DNA of 64,000 nucleotides from Ascarosepion bandense (taxonomy: Eukaryota; Mollusca; Cephalopoda; Sepiida; Sepiidae), in the NCBI GenBank assembly GCA_037127315.1, contig JBBBDQ010000400.1:1472501-1536500 (forward strand), given 5' to 3'. Of this stretch, positions 41,796-53,754 are shown in pieces. Made by a program: the position numbers and the translations under genes. How positions within the stretch are numbered: the first letter of the stretch is position 1; the number at the start of each line of letters is the position of its first letter. The notes under the pieces were generated by a model. The model saw nothing but the letters and a program-made list of their open reading frames with translations, did no database searches and was not told the origin of the DNA.

Positions 41796-42414
41796 ATACG
41801 TAAGAGATTAGCTTTTAACTTTTCTACACCCGTGTTATACGACTCCAGTGTCGAAAGGGCTTGAAACAACAAATAAACAAATAAATTAAACTAAAAAAAA
41901 ATGATCCAATGGTTGTCTGCATTAATAAAATTAGAAGTCGGATTTAGTTGGGGTAACGTTAAAAATTGTTCTTGGAGTTGGCCCAGTTCATTGGTTGACA
42001 CCAGAGAAATAAAACTATTCCAATAAGAAATAACTTAGTGTAAGGTTACAATCTGAATAAAGGGTTGGAAATGAGTTTTTAAAATAAAGACTATGAAATA
42101 ATCGTATGGTCCACGTCGGTTCGTCGATGGCAAGAATATCAAATTTCAAATATAAATTGTTTGTCCACTTAAAATACTGAAAAAGGAGTCATAAAGATGT
42201 GGTTAAATTGTCGCATATCTCAGCTTTTTTTGCTTTTTTAAAATCATGGGTAAGAGAAGAATGAGAATACTGATGAGAGTGGAGTGGACGGAGAAAAGAG
42301 CATGAGAAAGAGGATGCAAGTTATAACAGTTATATATATATATATATATCACAGTTATATACATATATATATATCACTTGGGGGTGAAACGATTAAAAAA
42401 AATCTCACCTTTTC
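41796..42414. other. No gene; scraps of LINE-J and minisatellite
   Basis: 42240-42310 resembles reversed LINE-J 3' UTR (GGTAAGAGAAGAATGAGAAT...), followed by two minisatellite units and a plus-strand LINE-J end-like GGGGGTGAAACGATTAAAAA at 42379-42400. Confidence 0.5.
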
Positions 42415-42920
42415 TTTTTCTATGTGTCGAGTCCCTTCTAGACGTAGACGATCATGGCTTTCCACATCTCCCCATTTCTGATAACTCTTACAATGCTTTC
42501 TCCTGTTACCCCTTCCAAACCCCGATCTGCCATCTATTGACTCAAGCCCATCAAGTATGCTTTCCCCTGTCTCTCTTTCCCTCTATCTGACCTGTGAGTA
42601 CCAGATTCTCCAAATCCTCCTTCCTCATGACATGTCCAGGAACTTCAGTTGTCTTTTCCCTGCTGGAAAGTATTAGTTTCCTTTTCGTTCCTGTCCTCAT
42701 CATGTGGTATCATGGTCGGTTCATGATATCCTTAGAAGCCTTCTGTAGAACCACATTTCAGTTACTTCAAGTCTCTCCCTAATCTTTGAGGAGACTGTCC
42801 AGCATTCACTAATCTAAAATAGTTCTAAAAATGTAAAATTTAAAAAATAATTATACCTTGGCCACGGTATTCTCAGCATCCTTCTGTAGAACCACAGTTT
42901 TGTTGCTTTAAGTCTTTCTT
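42415..42920 (-). pseudogene. RTE LINE 3' fragment, decayed
   Basis: Minus strand RTE end from 42415 (CTATGTGTCGAGTCCCTTCT) to about 42810. A short extra piece (42855-42915) repeats the CATCCTTCTGTAGAACCACA segment. Confidence 0.85.
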
Positions 42921-43056
42921 TCTTCTGATTTCTCTCATTAAAATTCCGCGATATAGACCTCGGTTTCAATCTCATTTAAATTGTGTATACATGTATGTTT
43001 GTGTGTGCGCAATCACAATTACAGTTTTAAAAACTTCAATAAAATTTTATAATTAT

Positions 43057-43312
43057 CATTTTTTAATAATTTCAGTCCAAGCAAGGCAATAAAGCTACTA
43101 AGACGCATGCGGTTATTGAGTGATATAATATATGAGAAAAAAATGACACAATTGAAGAGAGAAAACAATAAATGAAGAGGAATAATAAAAAAAAAAACAG
43201 AAGAGAACGATTGACAATTCACTTCAAATTTTGAAGATCAAAGTTGGGCGATGAGCTCATTAGAACAATTACTATGGAAGTATTTATAGAAAAGGCATAG
43301 GGAAGCTACATT
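43057..43312 (-). mobile_element. LINE-J fragment, internally deleted
   Basis: Reversed family end (ATTTCAGTCCAAGCAAGGCA) and, after a deletion, the segment ATTACTATGGAAGTATTTATAGAAAAGGCA corresponding to the FYKYFH-like coding part. Confidence 0.7.
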
Positions 43313-43494
43313 CAAAGCTTGAAGATTCGCAATACATAAAAAATAACTAACTACGGCGAGCATTCTAAATATAAACAGAGCCTGACTTAGGGCAACAATA
43401 CTGGATGACTAACAAGTTTAGAACTCCTTACATTAAAAGCAGACTGCGACACTAGCATTTTAACCAATACGAATTATTGTAAATATTTAATTAG

Positions 43495-44400
43495 TCATCA
43501 ATTTTCAGTGCTGAAGCTACAGCCATAAACTTAGCTTTAGACCTCATCCTTGAACTTAACCTCAACAAATATGTAATATTTTCAGACTCATTATCAGTGA
43601 TAATGGCACTAAAAAGAAAAATCTAAATAACCCTCTGATCATCAATCTCCTGTAAAGAATCAACCTCATCACCCAAAACAAAAACATTATTTTATTCTAG
43701 ATTCTCAGCTGCACTGGTCTCAGAGAAAACGAAAAAAGTAGACATAGCAGGTAAAAAATCATTAAACATCAACATTAGTGATATAAAAGTACCCCACACA
43801 GATTCAGTCAGTTAAATGCCATACGTGATACACGCGTGGGTGATCATGTCTCAGAAGAGACATGACTGACTGGGCAGAAGATTATCCCGCAGTAGGTTGC
43901 CATTGCTTTCTGTGGTAGACTGGTTGCTGACCAAGGCTATAGAACCCAATCTGTCCTGCTATTTAACCCATAGAAGGGTCAACTGGAAGGAAGAGACGGA
44001 TTAATACCTTTCCCAAGGTTATTTGCGCGTAAGTGAATGCAATGGATTCAACTGGAATTCGAACTCGGCTCACCCGGTTTCTCGTTCCGAGCCGATATCC
44101 ACTGGACCACACATCCCCCCACACAGATTACAAACCTCTAATCAACAACTTTATTACGACCAAATGGCAAGAGTTGAAGAACTCATGCAAAAATAACAAA
44201 CTCTACAAAATTAAACCCATCCTCAAAGAATGGATCGAAGTTAAAATTTCCTGGAGGAAAATGTCAAGAAAATGTCAAGATTAGAAGAAATATTAATGAC
44301 TAGACTTCAAATAGGCCACACGGCTTTCACCCATTCACGCCTACTAAAAGGTGAGGAGGCACCAAATTGCATTCCATGTCAGGAGCTCTACACAATGAAA
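43495..44400 (+). pseudogene. LINE C-terminal region with RNase H-like domain, cut by SINE-A
   Basis: AEATAINLALDLILELN and YVIFSDSLSVIMAL match the Glu and Asp region of RNase H domains in I/jockey-type LINE proteins. After the SINE, TRLQIGHTAFTHSRLLKGEE and CIPCQ (with a following His region) are the usual zinc-knuckle tail. Stops and frameshifts are frequent, and no polymerase part is present. This family is separate from RTE, LINE-J and R4, which lack RNase H here. Confidence 0.75.
43805..44116 (-). mobile_element. SINE-A with 13-bp TSD
   Basis: CCCCACACAGATT occurs at 43792-43804 and 44117-44129. A 10-bp local insertion (GAAGGGTCAA) lies after the AACCCATA motif. Full-length and well preserved, so a fairly recent insertion. 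Confidence 0.95.
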
Positions 44401-44947
44401 CATACTAACAAGCTACATAGATCTTGAACAAATGCGATTAAGATATCTTGTTTTGTTCTATCTGTGAAGGTCTGGACTGTTAGAAACAAGCTCATCCAAA
44501 CATCTACGATAAAATTAATGATAGGGCAGCTAGAGGTTAGCAACATTTTATTTGTGGGAAAGGGATTGCATGATAAAGAAAAAAAAATCCTCAAATACAA
44601 GGCCGAATATTTTATGGGCACACAGTGAGGATGTAACTCATAAAAATTAACACGTCTAGCCTTCCTAACAATTAATCGATGGTTCGTTTTTTTTTTTTTG
44701 GCGGGGGTGGGGTTCGAGCTATCATTAAATGCCTCTTCTTTAATGCAATGATTAACAACGTTTGTTTTTTTTCTTTAATTATTCAATGAAGATGAGTCAA
44801 TCAATATTCCATCTCAGCGTTCAGACCTTTTTGTAAACAAGCACCGTTATGTAAGCATTATATGTCGGTCGAAAAGTTTAAACACAACTAGAGTGTTGCG
44901 ATAAAGAGCAACAAAAATAAGATGGAAGATAAACTAGACAAGTTTTT
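44401..44947. other. No feature recognised
   Basis: No gene recognised. 44450-44570 weakly resembles 51590-51690 (GTGAAGGTCTG(G/T)ACTG...), perhaps a further repeat. Confidence 0.4.
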
Positions 44948-45835
44948 TTTTTATCATCTCAACCCAAGCAAGGCATTCTACTGCCACTGTTGCGGAGGGG
45001 GTTAAATAGGGGAACGTGATGAAAAAGAGGAGTTAGTTATAGCAGATGTCAGGAGGAAGGTAATAGACGGATGAGGATACCGAGGATGGAGTGAAGTAGA
45101 TGGAAAAAGAGCTTGTGAGAATGGATGCCACTTAGTGTGATAGAAGATGTCTATTGACCTTAAATTTAAATTCCTGGAGATTGTAGCTGTCGAGGAAGCA
45201 AGTATACGGAAGGGAATTCCACAGGTGGGAAGTGCGTGAAAAGAAGCTGTTAGAGTAGAAATTACGGTTACACTTTATCGGTTTCACTGTAAAAGGGTGG
45301 GACCTAGTTGCTAATCTAGTAGCTCGTGTAAATTCATACCTAGGGACCAGTAATCTAAGTTCATTGGAGCAAAAGCCGTGAAAGTATTTATAGAAGAGGC
45401 ACAGAGAAGCCACGCCACGCACGTAAGAGAGCGACTGCAGCCGAGCTGCTAAGTCGGTATTGATTAAATTGCAGATACTCCGTTGGATTTTGTCAAGGAC
45501 CCCGAGGTGAAAAGCAGGGGCACCCGACCAGATGTGTCAGCAGTATTCAATACACGGGCGGATGGTAGGTTTATATATGTGCATGATGGACGCAGACGAG
45601 AAAAACTTCCTGGCCCTGCACAGTGAACCGACCTTCTTGGCAGCGGATTTAGCAATGGGTTCGATATTGTCATTCCACTTGAGATCCACTGAGAGTGTGA
45701 GGCCAAGGAGTTGTAATGTTTTACTCTCAGGGAGGCTAGCCTGTTCCATGCTAATGGTGGGTAGGAGCGATTTTCTATGATGGTTAATAGATAGCTTCGT
45801 TTTGGAAGCAAAAAGTTTGGGCAAATTTTTAAAAT
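44948..45835 (-). pseudogene. LINE-J, longest reverse-transcriptase C-terminal copy
   Basis: Minus strand from 45824: MPKLFASKTKLSINHH, LGLTLSVDLKWNDNIEPIAK, SLCRARKFFSSASIMHIYKP and TIRPCIEYC, then a frameshift, VLDKIQRSIC-like residues, RGVASLCLFYKYFHGFCSNE, TSHLWNSLPYTCFLDSYNLQ and a stop at 45132. This is the post-polymerase region of a jockey/CR1-type protein. The 3' UTR and family end (TCATCTCAACCCAAGCAAGG reversed) follow to 44948. Catalytic motifs are not included. Confidence 0.85.
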
Positions 45836-45836
45836 A

Positions 45837-46660
45837 TAATGTTAAGTCAGATTAAGTCTTTTTTTTTTTTTTAGAACCAGTTGTAATGACGAATGTATAA
45901 TACTAACTATTTGTTATATCTGACAATAATAATAATAATGATAATAATAGTAATAATAATGGCTGCTTTTATCCAAGGAGGCCTGTCGAATAGAGCGGCT
46001 AACCAATCCCTGTTGCAGACGCCTTTTCAGTCACATTTGTATTTGTTTAACACCCTCAGAGTCCAACTGTGATTTATTTGGGTGAGAGGACATTATATAA
46101 CCACTCCTGCCAATTAAGAATAAATTTCGAGTGAACTAATATACCTTGGTATTTGAACGGCTGTGGTACCGTACACAGTGGATGAAATAAAAATCTTATT
46201 CGCCTGTATCACAACGCAAGGCCGCATGCAGCATGAATAACACGGAAACTCTATCCGACCTATAATCATTTGACTTTGCAGCAAATGATTATTAATGTTT
46301 ACAATCGTTACAAAACGCTTTGATGGTTGAAAACGTTCTCTAATGAAAACCACATTTAAAAAATCCGCCGGAAAAATTGCAGAAACTCCGTTGGATTTTG
46401 TCAAGGACCCCAGATGTGTCAGCAGTATTCAATACACATGTCAGTCATGTCTTTTACATTCGTCATAATGTTAAGTCAGATCAAGTCTTCTTTTTTTTTT
46501 TGAGAACCAGTTGTAATGACGAATGTATAATACTATTTGTTATATCTGACAATAATAATAATAATGATAATAATAATAGTAATAGTAATGGCTGCTTTTA
46601 TCCAAGGATGCCTGTCGAGTAGAGCGGCTAACCAATCCCTGTTGCAGACGCCTTTTTCAT
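45837..46660. repeat. Direct duplication of a 195-bp block
   Basis: 45837-46030 and 46466-46660 share GTTAAGTCAGAT(T/C)AAGTCTT, GAACCAGTTGTAATGACGAA, an AATAATAAT run, GGCTGCTTTTATCCAAGGA and CCAATCCCTGTTGCAGACGC. A short LINE-J piece (46378-46437) precedes the second copy, and the long LINE-J at 45835 precedes the first, so one ancestral segment was duplicated and one copy then lost most of its LINE. Confidence 0.85.
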
Positions 46661-46887
46661 CTTAAAAGCTACGGGGAATTTCGCTCAAAACGATAATTCT
46701 TGAGTCAGTGCTAACAATGTTAGATATATAATTAAATAAAATGTAATTAGATTTTTGATTTTGTTAAAAGTAAATCTGAAATCAAAAACAGAGATTATGC
46801 ACGACTCGAACTAAGAATTTTTAAAAAAATCCTCCAAATTTAGGAAAAATCGATTGTAACGCGTTCAAATTTGATCTTAATACTCAG
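46661..46887. other. No feature seen
   Basis: Nothing recognised. Confidence 0.5.
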
Positions 46888-47119
46888 TCAGGTAATTGTC
46901 ATACGTGACACACGCATAGGCGACCATGTTTCTTTCAATTCATGACTGACTAGGCAGAAGATTTTACCGCAGTTGGTAGCCATTTCTTTCTGCGGTAAAC
47001 TGAATACCTTTCTCAAGGATACTTGCGCCTAAGTAACTGCAAGAAATTCGACTGGAATTCGAACTCTGTTCTCCAATTTCTCATTCTGAGCCCATATCCA
47101 TTGCACCCCAATGCACATC
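46888..47119 (-). mobile_element. SINE-A, diverged, head-to-head pair (left)
   Basis: 3' end at left, tRNA-like head at right (CATATCCATTGCACCCCAAT). The middle is shortened. Confidence 0.82.
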
Positions 47120-47354
47120 CAGTGAATCCGTTTCACTCACCTACGCAAAAATGCACTTGGTGAAAGTTTAAATCCATCTCTTCTCCCCCCACCTATGGGT
47201 TAAATATCAAGATAGATTAGATTCTGTAAACTTGGTTGGCAACTAGTCCACCGCAGAAAAAGTAATGGCAACCTATTGCAGGAAAATCTTCTGCCATGTC
47301 ACTTTCGAGACATGATCGCCCAAGCGTGTATCAATTATGGCAACTAACTGACTT
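47120..47354 (+). mobile_element. SINE-A lacking tRNA head, head-to-head pair (right)
   Basis: Starts after the B box (TTTCACTCACCTACGCAAAA) and runs to GGCAACTAACTGAC. With its neighbour it forms an imperfect inverted repeat of about 230-base arms. Confidence 0.82.
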
Positions 47355-47439
47355 CTTCATACTTCATAGTTAAAAGGGGTTGATCCCCTTCGAAAGAAAA
47401 ACAAAAGAAATGATTTCGTAGAATTTTGCAGTGACTCAT

Positions 47440-47640
47440 AAAGGCCTAAAGATTTTCTTGATCACTTCTCGTAGCCATTTCATTGAAAAGGCCAAACTTC
47501 TTCCTGTAGAAGACATTAAAATCGTACACTTTAATAAAAGGGTTCCTTCCGTTTACATTGCGCCTTTAATTGACCTGTTTTATATATCTACTTCATTTCC
47601 TGTAAAACAAAAAAAAATGCTTAAATTTGTGCTTGATAAA
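47440..47640 (+). repeat. Repeat H
   Basis: Shares GAAAAGGCCAAACTTCTTCC, a GTTCCTTCCGTTTACATT-like stretch and CTGTTTTATATATCTACTTC with 57500-57640 and, more weakly, 52420-52545. The open 85-codon frame here is not conserved in the other copies. Confidence 0.6.
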
Positions 47641-48420
47641 AAATTACTTTGTATTTTTTCTGATGTTTACGAACACGTAATTGACTAAGTTTTCGTTAGC
47701 TGGACGGAAGGCCACAAGCTCCTTTATAATACGTTGTATGCAGGACCGAAGCTGGTGCTAAAAAAACACCGGGCACAGAGAAAATTGCCCGGATTTATTA
47801 GGTGACAATGTGATGACGTCATCAGTGTCATCCGTTTCCAGAAACTATGATTTTTGCGGATTTTTTCGGTTGTTCCAATGGAAATTAGGCACAGAACGTG
47901 AACGAAAGCAGGAAATCGGGTTCGGACTTTCTGAGTATAACCAGTCTTTTCTCCAAAAATTAATAAATAAACAGATTTTTACTGCGTTCATTCGGATGTT
48001 TTCTTCGTTTTTCTTTCTTTCTTTCTTTCGTTCGTTCGTTCGTTCTTTCTTTCTTCGTGAATTGTTTAGTTTGATTTCTGACGAAGACATTTTTTCCTTG
48101 CCCGATTTTTCACTATGATTGCACGGATCGGCCCGGACCCGTGCCCGGTGTACCCGGTAGTAAGATACGACCATGGTTGTATGTATCTCACCGTACACCC
48201 AATAAGCGCTGAATATGAAACAAGTTAAAGCTTAAAGGCAGCACACACATACGTGGGCTAGGGTCAAAAGTTTCTCAAGCCACCCCTCAGTACTTCTCCT
48301 TTTCAGAATAGAATCCTTCGTTTAATCTACAGAGGTAAATTGTTCTCGGTCAGCTGACCCACGTAGCTATCCTGGCAGGATTTAGTTTGTAGATATCTTT
48401 TCTTTATTTTAAACCGGTGT
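47641..48420. other. No gene; (TTCT)n(TTCG)n run
   Basis: A TTCT/TTCG tetranucleotide run at 48005-48056. Open frames across it (47810-48118 plus, 47845-48198 minus) have no recognised domain. Confidence 0.5.
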
Positions 48421-48431
48421 AATGCCTAAGA

Positions 48432-48735
48432 TGTGCGTTGTGGTGCATTGGATATCGGCTCGGAACGAGAAGTCGGGGAGCCCAGTTCGAATCCCAGTTG
48501 AATTCATTGAATTCACTTACGCGCAAATACCCTTGGGAAAGGTATTAATTCGTCTATTCCTTCCAGTTATGGATTAAATAACAGGACAGATTGGGTTCTA
48601 TAGCATTGGTCGGCAACCAGTCTACCGTAGAAAGCAATGGCAACCTACTGCGGGATAATCACCTGCCCAGTCAGTCATGTCTTTAACGAGACATGATCGT
48701 CCAAGCCTGTTTCACATATGGCACTTAACTGACTG
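48432..48735 (+). mobile_element. SINE-A, full length with TSD
   Basis: AATGCCTAAGA precedes (48421-48431) and follows (48736-48746). Head GTGCGTTGTGGTGCATTGG, B-box-like CAGTTCGAATCCC, hairpin and 3' end GGCACTTAACTGACTG are all present. Reference copy for the family. Confidence 0.95.
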
Positions 48736-48834
48736 AATGCCTAAGAGCCATTCAAATTAGCGGGTCGTTTTATTAGCGTAAGAAAGGGAAAGAAGAGAAG
48801 TTTTTGTGCTATGCAGAACAGCTAACCCTAGGCT

Positions 48835-49235
48835 TAAAGAGGTCAAGTTAGAATTTGTGAAAAAAGTTTGAGTTCAGTCGGGAACGTTAGAAGTATGATG
48901 TTGAAGTATACTTTAGAAAGAACCGGAAATCCAACCTTAAACAGGAAAGAAGATATACATCTCTACTCCTTTCAAATGATAGGGGAGGAGTGTGAACCGG
49001 ATAAGCAAACCTATCTGCTCCTATTGGGAAACAAGAAAAAAATAATTAGTGAATAAAATTTCAGAGCTCAGGCGAAGCTGTCAGAATTGTAGAGTTGAAG
49101 TAGACCATAGATGAACCTAAAGCCCAATCTCAAGGAGAAAACATGAGATAAAGTCTATATCTGTTCAGAAAACTGGGGTGGGGTGTGAACGAGCAGTCTG
49201 TTAACCTATCTGCTCATGTTATTTAGTAACAAAGT
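48835..49235. repeat. Two diverged tandem copies of about 195 bp
   Basis: Both contain a GAAGTA(T/G)AC segment, (C/A)CTATCTGCTC and a GGGGAGGAGTGTGAAC / GGGGTGGGGTGTGAAC block in the same order. The overall match is modest. Confidence 0.6.
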
Positions 49236-49326
49236 AGCTGTGTGTTTATAGCCACGGTGGTCGAGTAGTTGGCGATTAATCAGACCAGACCCTGACTTGG
49301 TGAGGGTGCTTCATAAAACCCCAGCA

Positions 49327-49348
49327 ATACACACACACACACACACAC

Positions 49349-49384
<36 letters not shown>
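49327..49384. repeat. (CA)n(GA)n microsatellite
   Basis: CA units pass into GA units. Confidence 0.95.
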
Positions 49385-49386
<2 letters not shown>

Positions 49387-49987
49387 CAACCAAAAACAAA
49401 ACAAAACAAAACAAAAACAAAACAAAAAGCAAGCGCTGTTATAGCGCAGTTGAATTGTTTAGTGTCATCTACCCCAACTATGGATTAAATAACCTAACCA
49501 ACACGAAACTGACCAAGCTTGGTGAGTACGGCTACACCCACAAATGCATGGTCAACTATGGTTCTAATATGGCCGTGGATTTTGATTATAGTAATTTTGA
49601 TTTCAATCCCTGTGTTAGATAGTACAGATTCAGAGTGAGTGAGCAATAACCAATCATTATTACAATGAACAAGATGAGATATTCCGAGACATTGACAACA
49701 GAATTATAACAGTAGATTGCTCGCCGACATGAGACTGTTCTCTCTTAAGAGACCGGCTTTAAGTGGCCCGTTTTATTTTTCGTCTAATCGCATGCAAAAC
49801 GCCATTCTGAGTCTACTGGGGTCATCTTCTGATTGCCGCTGTCACATCAGTTAGTCCGGAGATGTTCCTCTACCCCCGGAAATCTTTTTGGCTCAACTTT
49901 CCAGTGTTAGTTTGATGTTACAGAGTAATTTATATTTTAGTATCTCTTTCTTCTCTGTTGTCCATTCAATACAAAATGTAAGTGCTA
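49385..49987. other. No feature seen
   Basis: A-rich start (CAAAA units), then nothing recognised. Confidence 0.5.
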
Positions 49988-50737
49988 CACGGAAAGGAAA
50001 CTACAAGACCCCCTACAGAAGGTAGCGTTGGAGAGTGACAAAAATGGACTACAAATAAACTTTAAGAAAACTGAATGCATGGTCATCAGCAAAAGGTGCA
50101 ACCCAAAATGCCAAATACAGGTGGGGGATACCAGAATAAAGCAGGTGCAAAAATTTAAATACCTAGGAAGTGTTCCAACAGGAGATGGAAAGTACGACAC
50201 AGAGATCCGAAGGCCAATTGGCATGACAAAAGACGCGATCCAGAAGATGAGTAAAGTACTAACACACAGGAAAATTTCACTAGAAACAAAGAAAAGAGTG
50301 CTAGATTTCAATACGGCAGAGAATGCTGGACAATATCATCGAAAATGAGGACAAAACTGGAAGCAACGTAAATGTGGTTCTACAGAAGGATTCTGCGGAT
50401 ATCGTGGACTGAGAATGCAAGCAACGATGAGGTGTTGGAAAGAATAGCAACAAAAAGGAAATTAATACTGAGCATCAGGAAGAGACAACTGAAGATCCTG
50501 GGACACGCAACGAGGAAGGAAAGCCTGGAGAACCTGATACGGACTGGCCAGATAGAAGGTAAAAGAGATAGAGGAAGGCAGCGGATAACATATTTGAAGG
50601 ACCTGATCAGGTGGATGACGGAACGGGGGTTGCCAGGAGTAACGGGAGCAAGCATACTGGGAGCCACAAGGGATAGGGAGACGTGGAGAACCATGATCGC
50701 CTACGTTCCGAAAGAACAGGGCACATAGAAGAAGAAG
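49988..50737 (+). pseudogene. RTE LINE, post-YADD region to 3' end
   Basis: Begins ERKLQD-like just after the catalytic motif, then GLQINFKKTECMVIS, KQVQKFKYLGSVPTGDGKYD and a deletion in the MSVLQYGxECWTI region (RVLDFNTAENAG). After a TAA at about 50370 it resumes with MWFYRRILRISWTENASNDE and runs to the natural C-terminus EQGT and a GAA tail. Moderately preserved. Confidence 0.92.
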
Positions 50738-51805
50738 TGCTACTCATGATAGAGGATAACTGAATGGGGGTAGTGTAATGGCATGTATGAGTATAGCTGC
50801 ATATTTTGAAGATAAGTAATGTGATACAATGGACACCCACTTAGAAAATAAAGAGATGGATTTATTTAGTTATCAAGTGTTTTTTGTTTGCAAATGGTTT
50901 CTTTTGAAGTCTGCTTTTCTAAGCGATATAACTTTGACCGAAAAAGAACGAAGAAGTATAAGAGTGAAGAGGGCTTTTTTTAAAGACCAAGCGACAACAA
51001 ACCGGACATGATTAGTTCCAGGTGCTGGTCTATATTAACAGTATGGGGTTGGAGGGTCAGTCCTCTCCCTTGGTGGAATACGAACTTGTCTGAGGACGTC
51101 CATTTGTATTGATAGAGCACATAGGGATGAGTTGGTAGGAGGAAGAAATTGACATAGCAGAAGTTGTCTAGTTTCAACTACCCACTCATCCAGGCGAGCA
51201 GTCGAACTTCTAAATAAAACAACTGTTTTATAACGTGGGAAACAGGGTTCGTGTTGTCATTACTCAAAGTGGCGTTTGTCTTTCATTTTGTTACATTGTG
51301 AGCATGTAGAGGGCCCTTGCCGTGCTTTCGAGGCGTACCGTTGACATCTAGAATCGAAATGCAATATGTGCTAATCATTAGTCGGCTGGTGGGAAGCTCG
51401 GGTCGCGTTGTTTGTTTACAGTAGGATAGATAGCGGCTAACTTAAAGGGGTTAAGAGTGCAGTGATCCGGGAAGCATCCTCATAGGAATCCCTTCCATAA
51501 TGCAACAGCTGTGTTGAAGAAGCTAATCTTCCTCCTCACTAATGGAATAAGAGGTAAACAAGGATGAGTGTACGTGACGTGAGCTGGCGGGTCCTAGCTG
51601 TGAAGGTCTGTACTGGTAGAACCAAGGATTGTTGTTGGCCAGGAAAATGCTGTCGAGTAGCAAGAGGCTCGCAACGTTACTTGAGGTTTGAATACAGTTC
51701 ATCGTCCACAAGGGTGGGTAAACATTTTTGAACTTTGTCAAGGCTGGATTAAACAGATCTACCGTGGATGTTTCGCAGCAATACTATTTTTTGATCCAAC
51801 CTTTT
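50738..51805. other. No gene recognised
   Basis: About 1 kb of more balanced composition (51000-51750) with only short open stretches. 50980-51177 (minus, 65 codons) reads non-repetitively but has no domain I know. Confidence 0.4.
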
Positions 51806-52150
51806 TGTGGTGCAGTAGATATCGGCTCGGAACGAGAAATCGGGGAGCCGAGTTCGAATTCCAGTTGAATTCGTTGTATTCACATACGTGCAAATACCCT
51901 TAATTAATTAATACCCTTAATTAATTAATACCCTTAATTAATTAATTAATCCATACATTTCTTCTAGTTATGGGTTAAATAGTAGGATAGATTGGGTTCT
52001 ATAGTCTTAGCTGGCAACCAGTCTACCGCAGAAAGCAATGACAACTTTCTGCAGGATAATCTTCTGCCCAGTCAGTTATGTCTTTTTCAAGACAAGATCG
52101 CCCAAAACGTGTATCACGTATGGTACTTCACTGACTGACTGACTGACTGA
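51806..52150 (+). mobile_element. SINE-A with internal TTAATTAA expansion
   Basis: Normal head and 3' end. ACCCTTAATTAATTAAT units have expanded where other copies read ACCCTTGGGAAAGGTATTAAT. Ends in repeated GACT units. Confidence 0.88.
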
Positions 52151-52318
52151 CTTGTAAAATTAAAGCATGGTAGAACTATTTTCAGGTGGTGAAACGCTGT
52201 TTTGATTCTATGGCGGTCGTTTTGAGTTGTTTTTCTCTCGTATCAGAATCTTTAGATAAATACTTCCATGATAGTAAGTAGCAACTTAGTTTTGAAGTGA
52301 TTTTGATTCGTACTGGGT
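52147..52318 (+). repeat. 170-bp module shared downstream of two SINE-A copies
   Basis: CTTGTAAAATTAAAGCATGG to TGAAGTGATTTTGATTCGT is repeated at 61113-61284 with few differences, each time directly after a SINE-A 3' end. Sequences upstream of the two SINEs do not match. Confidence 0.88.
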
Positions 52319-52644
52319 GCTTCACATTTATTGCTTTGTTGTAGAGTAATACAAATTTAAGTAGCAATTTGAAAGTAAAACTGAATCGTAAAATGGTGGT
52401 ATTTCTTGATAATTTGCAGCCAATTTTTCTGCAAAGGTCAAATTTCTTCCTGTCGAAAACATTGAATCATGCAAGTTAACAAGACCGTTCCTTCCGCTCT
52501 GTTGTCATATCATTTGCTGTTTTATACATGCGCAAGTTTACCCATACCGTTAAATATAACGCTATTGAATATATTTTTCCATCTATTTTTTTTTCTATAC
52601 ATCTGAGATGAAGTAGTATTTGCACTATTTACATTGTCAGGAAA
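52319..52644. other. Weak repeat H copy, no gene
   Basis: 52420-52545 carries AAAGGTCAAATTTCTTCCTG and a GTTCCTTCCG motif of repeat H. Confidence 0.5.
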
Positions 52645-52902
52645 TATGCGTTGTGGTGCAGTGGATATCGTCTAGAAATGAAAAATCAGGGAGCCGAGTT
52701 CGAATTCTAGTTGAATTCATTGCATTCACTTACGAGCAGATACTCTTGGGAATGGTATTAATCCGTCTCTACCCTCCAGTTATGGGTTAAATAATAGGAC
52801 AGTAGCAACCTACTTCGGGATAATTTTCTGTTCAGTCAGTTATGTCTCTTTCGAGACATGATCGCTCAAGCGTGTATCACGTATGGCACTGACTGATTGA
52901 TG
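52645..52902 (+). mobile_element. SINE-A, internally deleted
   Basis: Head TGCGTTGTGGTGCAGTGG, B-box-like GAGTTCGAATTC; about 45 bases around the ACCAGTCTACCGC block are missing. Confidence 0.87.
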
Positions 52903-53754
52903 ATAAAGAGTAAACTAGGAGAGGAGACTCAAAGACGAAGGGATTGCGTATTGCGTCACCTTTCTGGCAAATCTTGCATCGGCACCGAGACCACTGGCTT
53001 ATTCTTTCTTCTGATGTCTCTCGACAGTACCGAAAGAAGTTACCTTGATATCTGAGTAGTCCTAGATCTTCATAGCTTCTGCCCAGGATGGTAGCGCTCT
53101 ACGCTACACCACCGTCTCTTGAGACAGACAGACAGACAGACGCAAATGCATATTATTTTGCTATAAAATAATCGTGTCCAATTTGAAAGATCAATGGGTT
53201 TTAATGTTTTATATTCCATGTATCAACTTTTCTACGCACAATTTCAGATGTAACATATAAATCTTGTGCTCCAATTAATTCGTGTAAAATTATTCATATA
53301 ATATATTTATCACTTTATTGAATCATTTCATTTTCCTTAATGAGACTTTGGAGTATGTTTTGATTTTGCAAATTGTTTAATGCTTGGCGTTAAATTGTTT
53401 ACCGAGCAGAGAATTCTTTGAATTTCGATTGGTCAGTCACGATCTCGTTTTGCTTTTAAATAATTTCTTTGCTAAACATGCTTACTAATATTTTTACATG
53501 GTTACACATAGTTGTGAGCAAATTTACTTATTTCTGGTAAGTAATGATTGAAAAATAATAAGTAACGATTCATCTGAAATTATTTCAAAACCTTTTAGAA
53601 TTTAGGTTAATTTTTATTGTTTTTTACAACCTTTTTTTATTGTTTTTTTACGCCCTTTTTAAGGTTATTTAAAGCCAGAAAATAGTTTTAAATTGTAAAA
53701 AAAAAACCTAGATTTTAATGATTTATTGGTGTAAATAATTGTAATTAAAGGGGA
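52903..53754. other. No gene recognised
   Basis: A GACA run near 53125 and AT-rich sequence. 53070-53120 (minus) loosely resembles a tRNA head but lacks a convincing B box. Confidence 0.45.

Noticed and set aside
41316..41864. Tyr-Ile-rich frames on both strands (also 5850-6176, 6853-7109, 36347-36610)
   Set aside because: They are translations of (TA)n tracts.
53070..53120. tRNA-like sequence on the minus strand
   Set aside because: An A-box-like stretch is present, but there is no B box at proper spacing.
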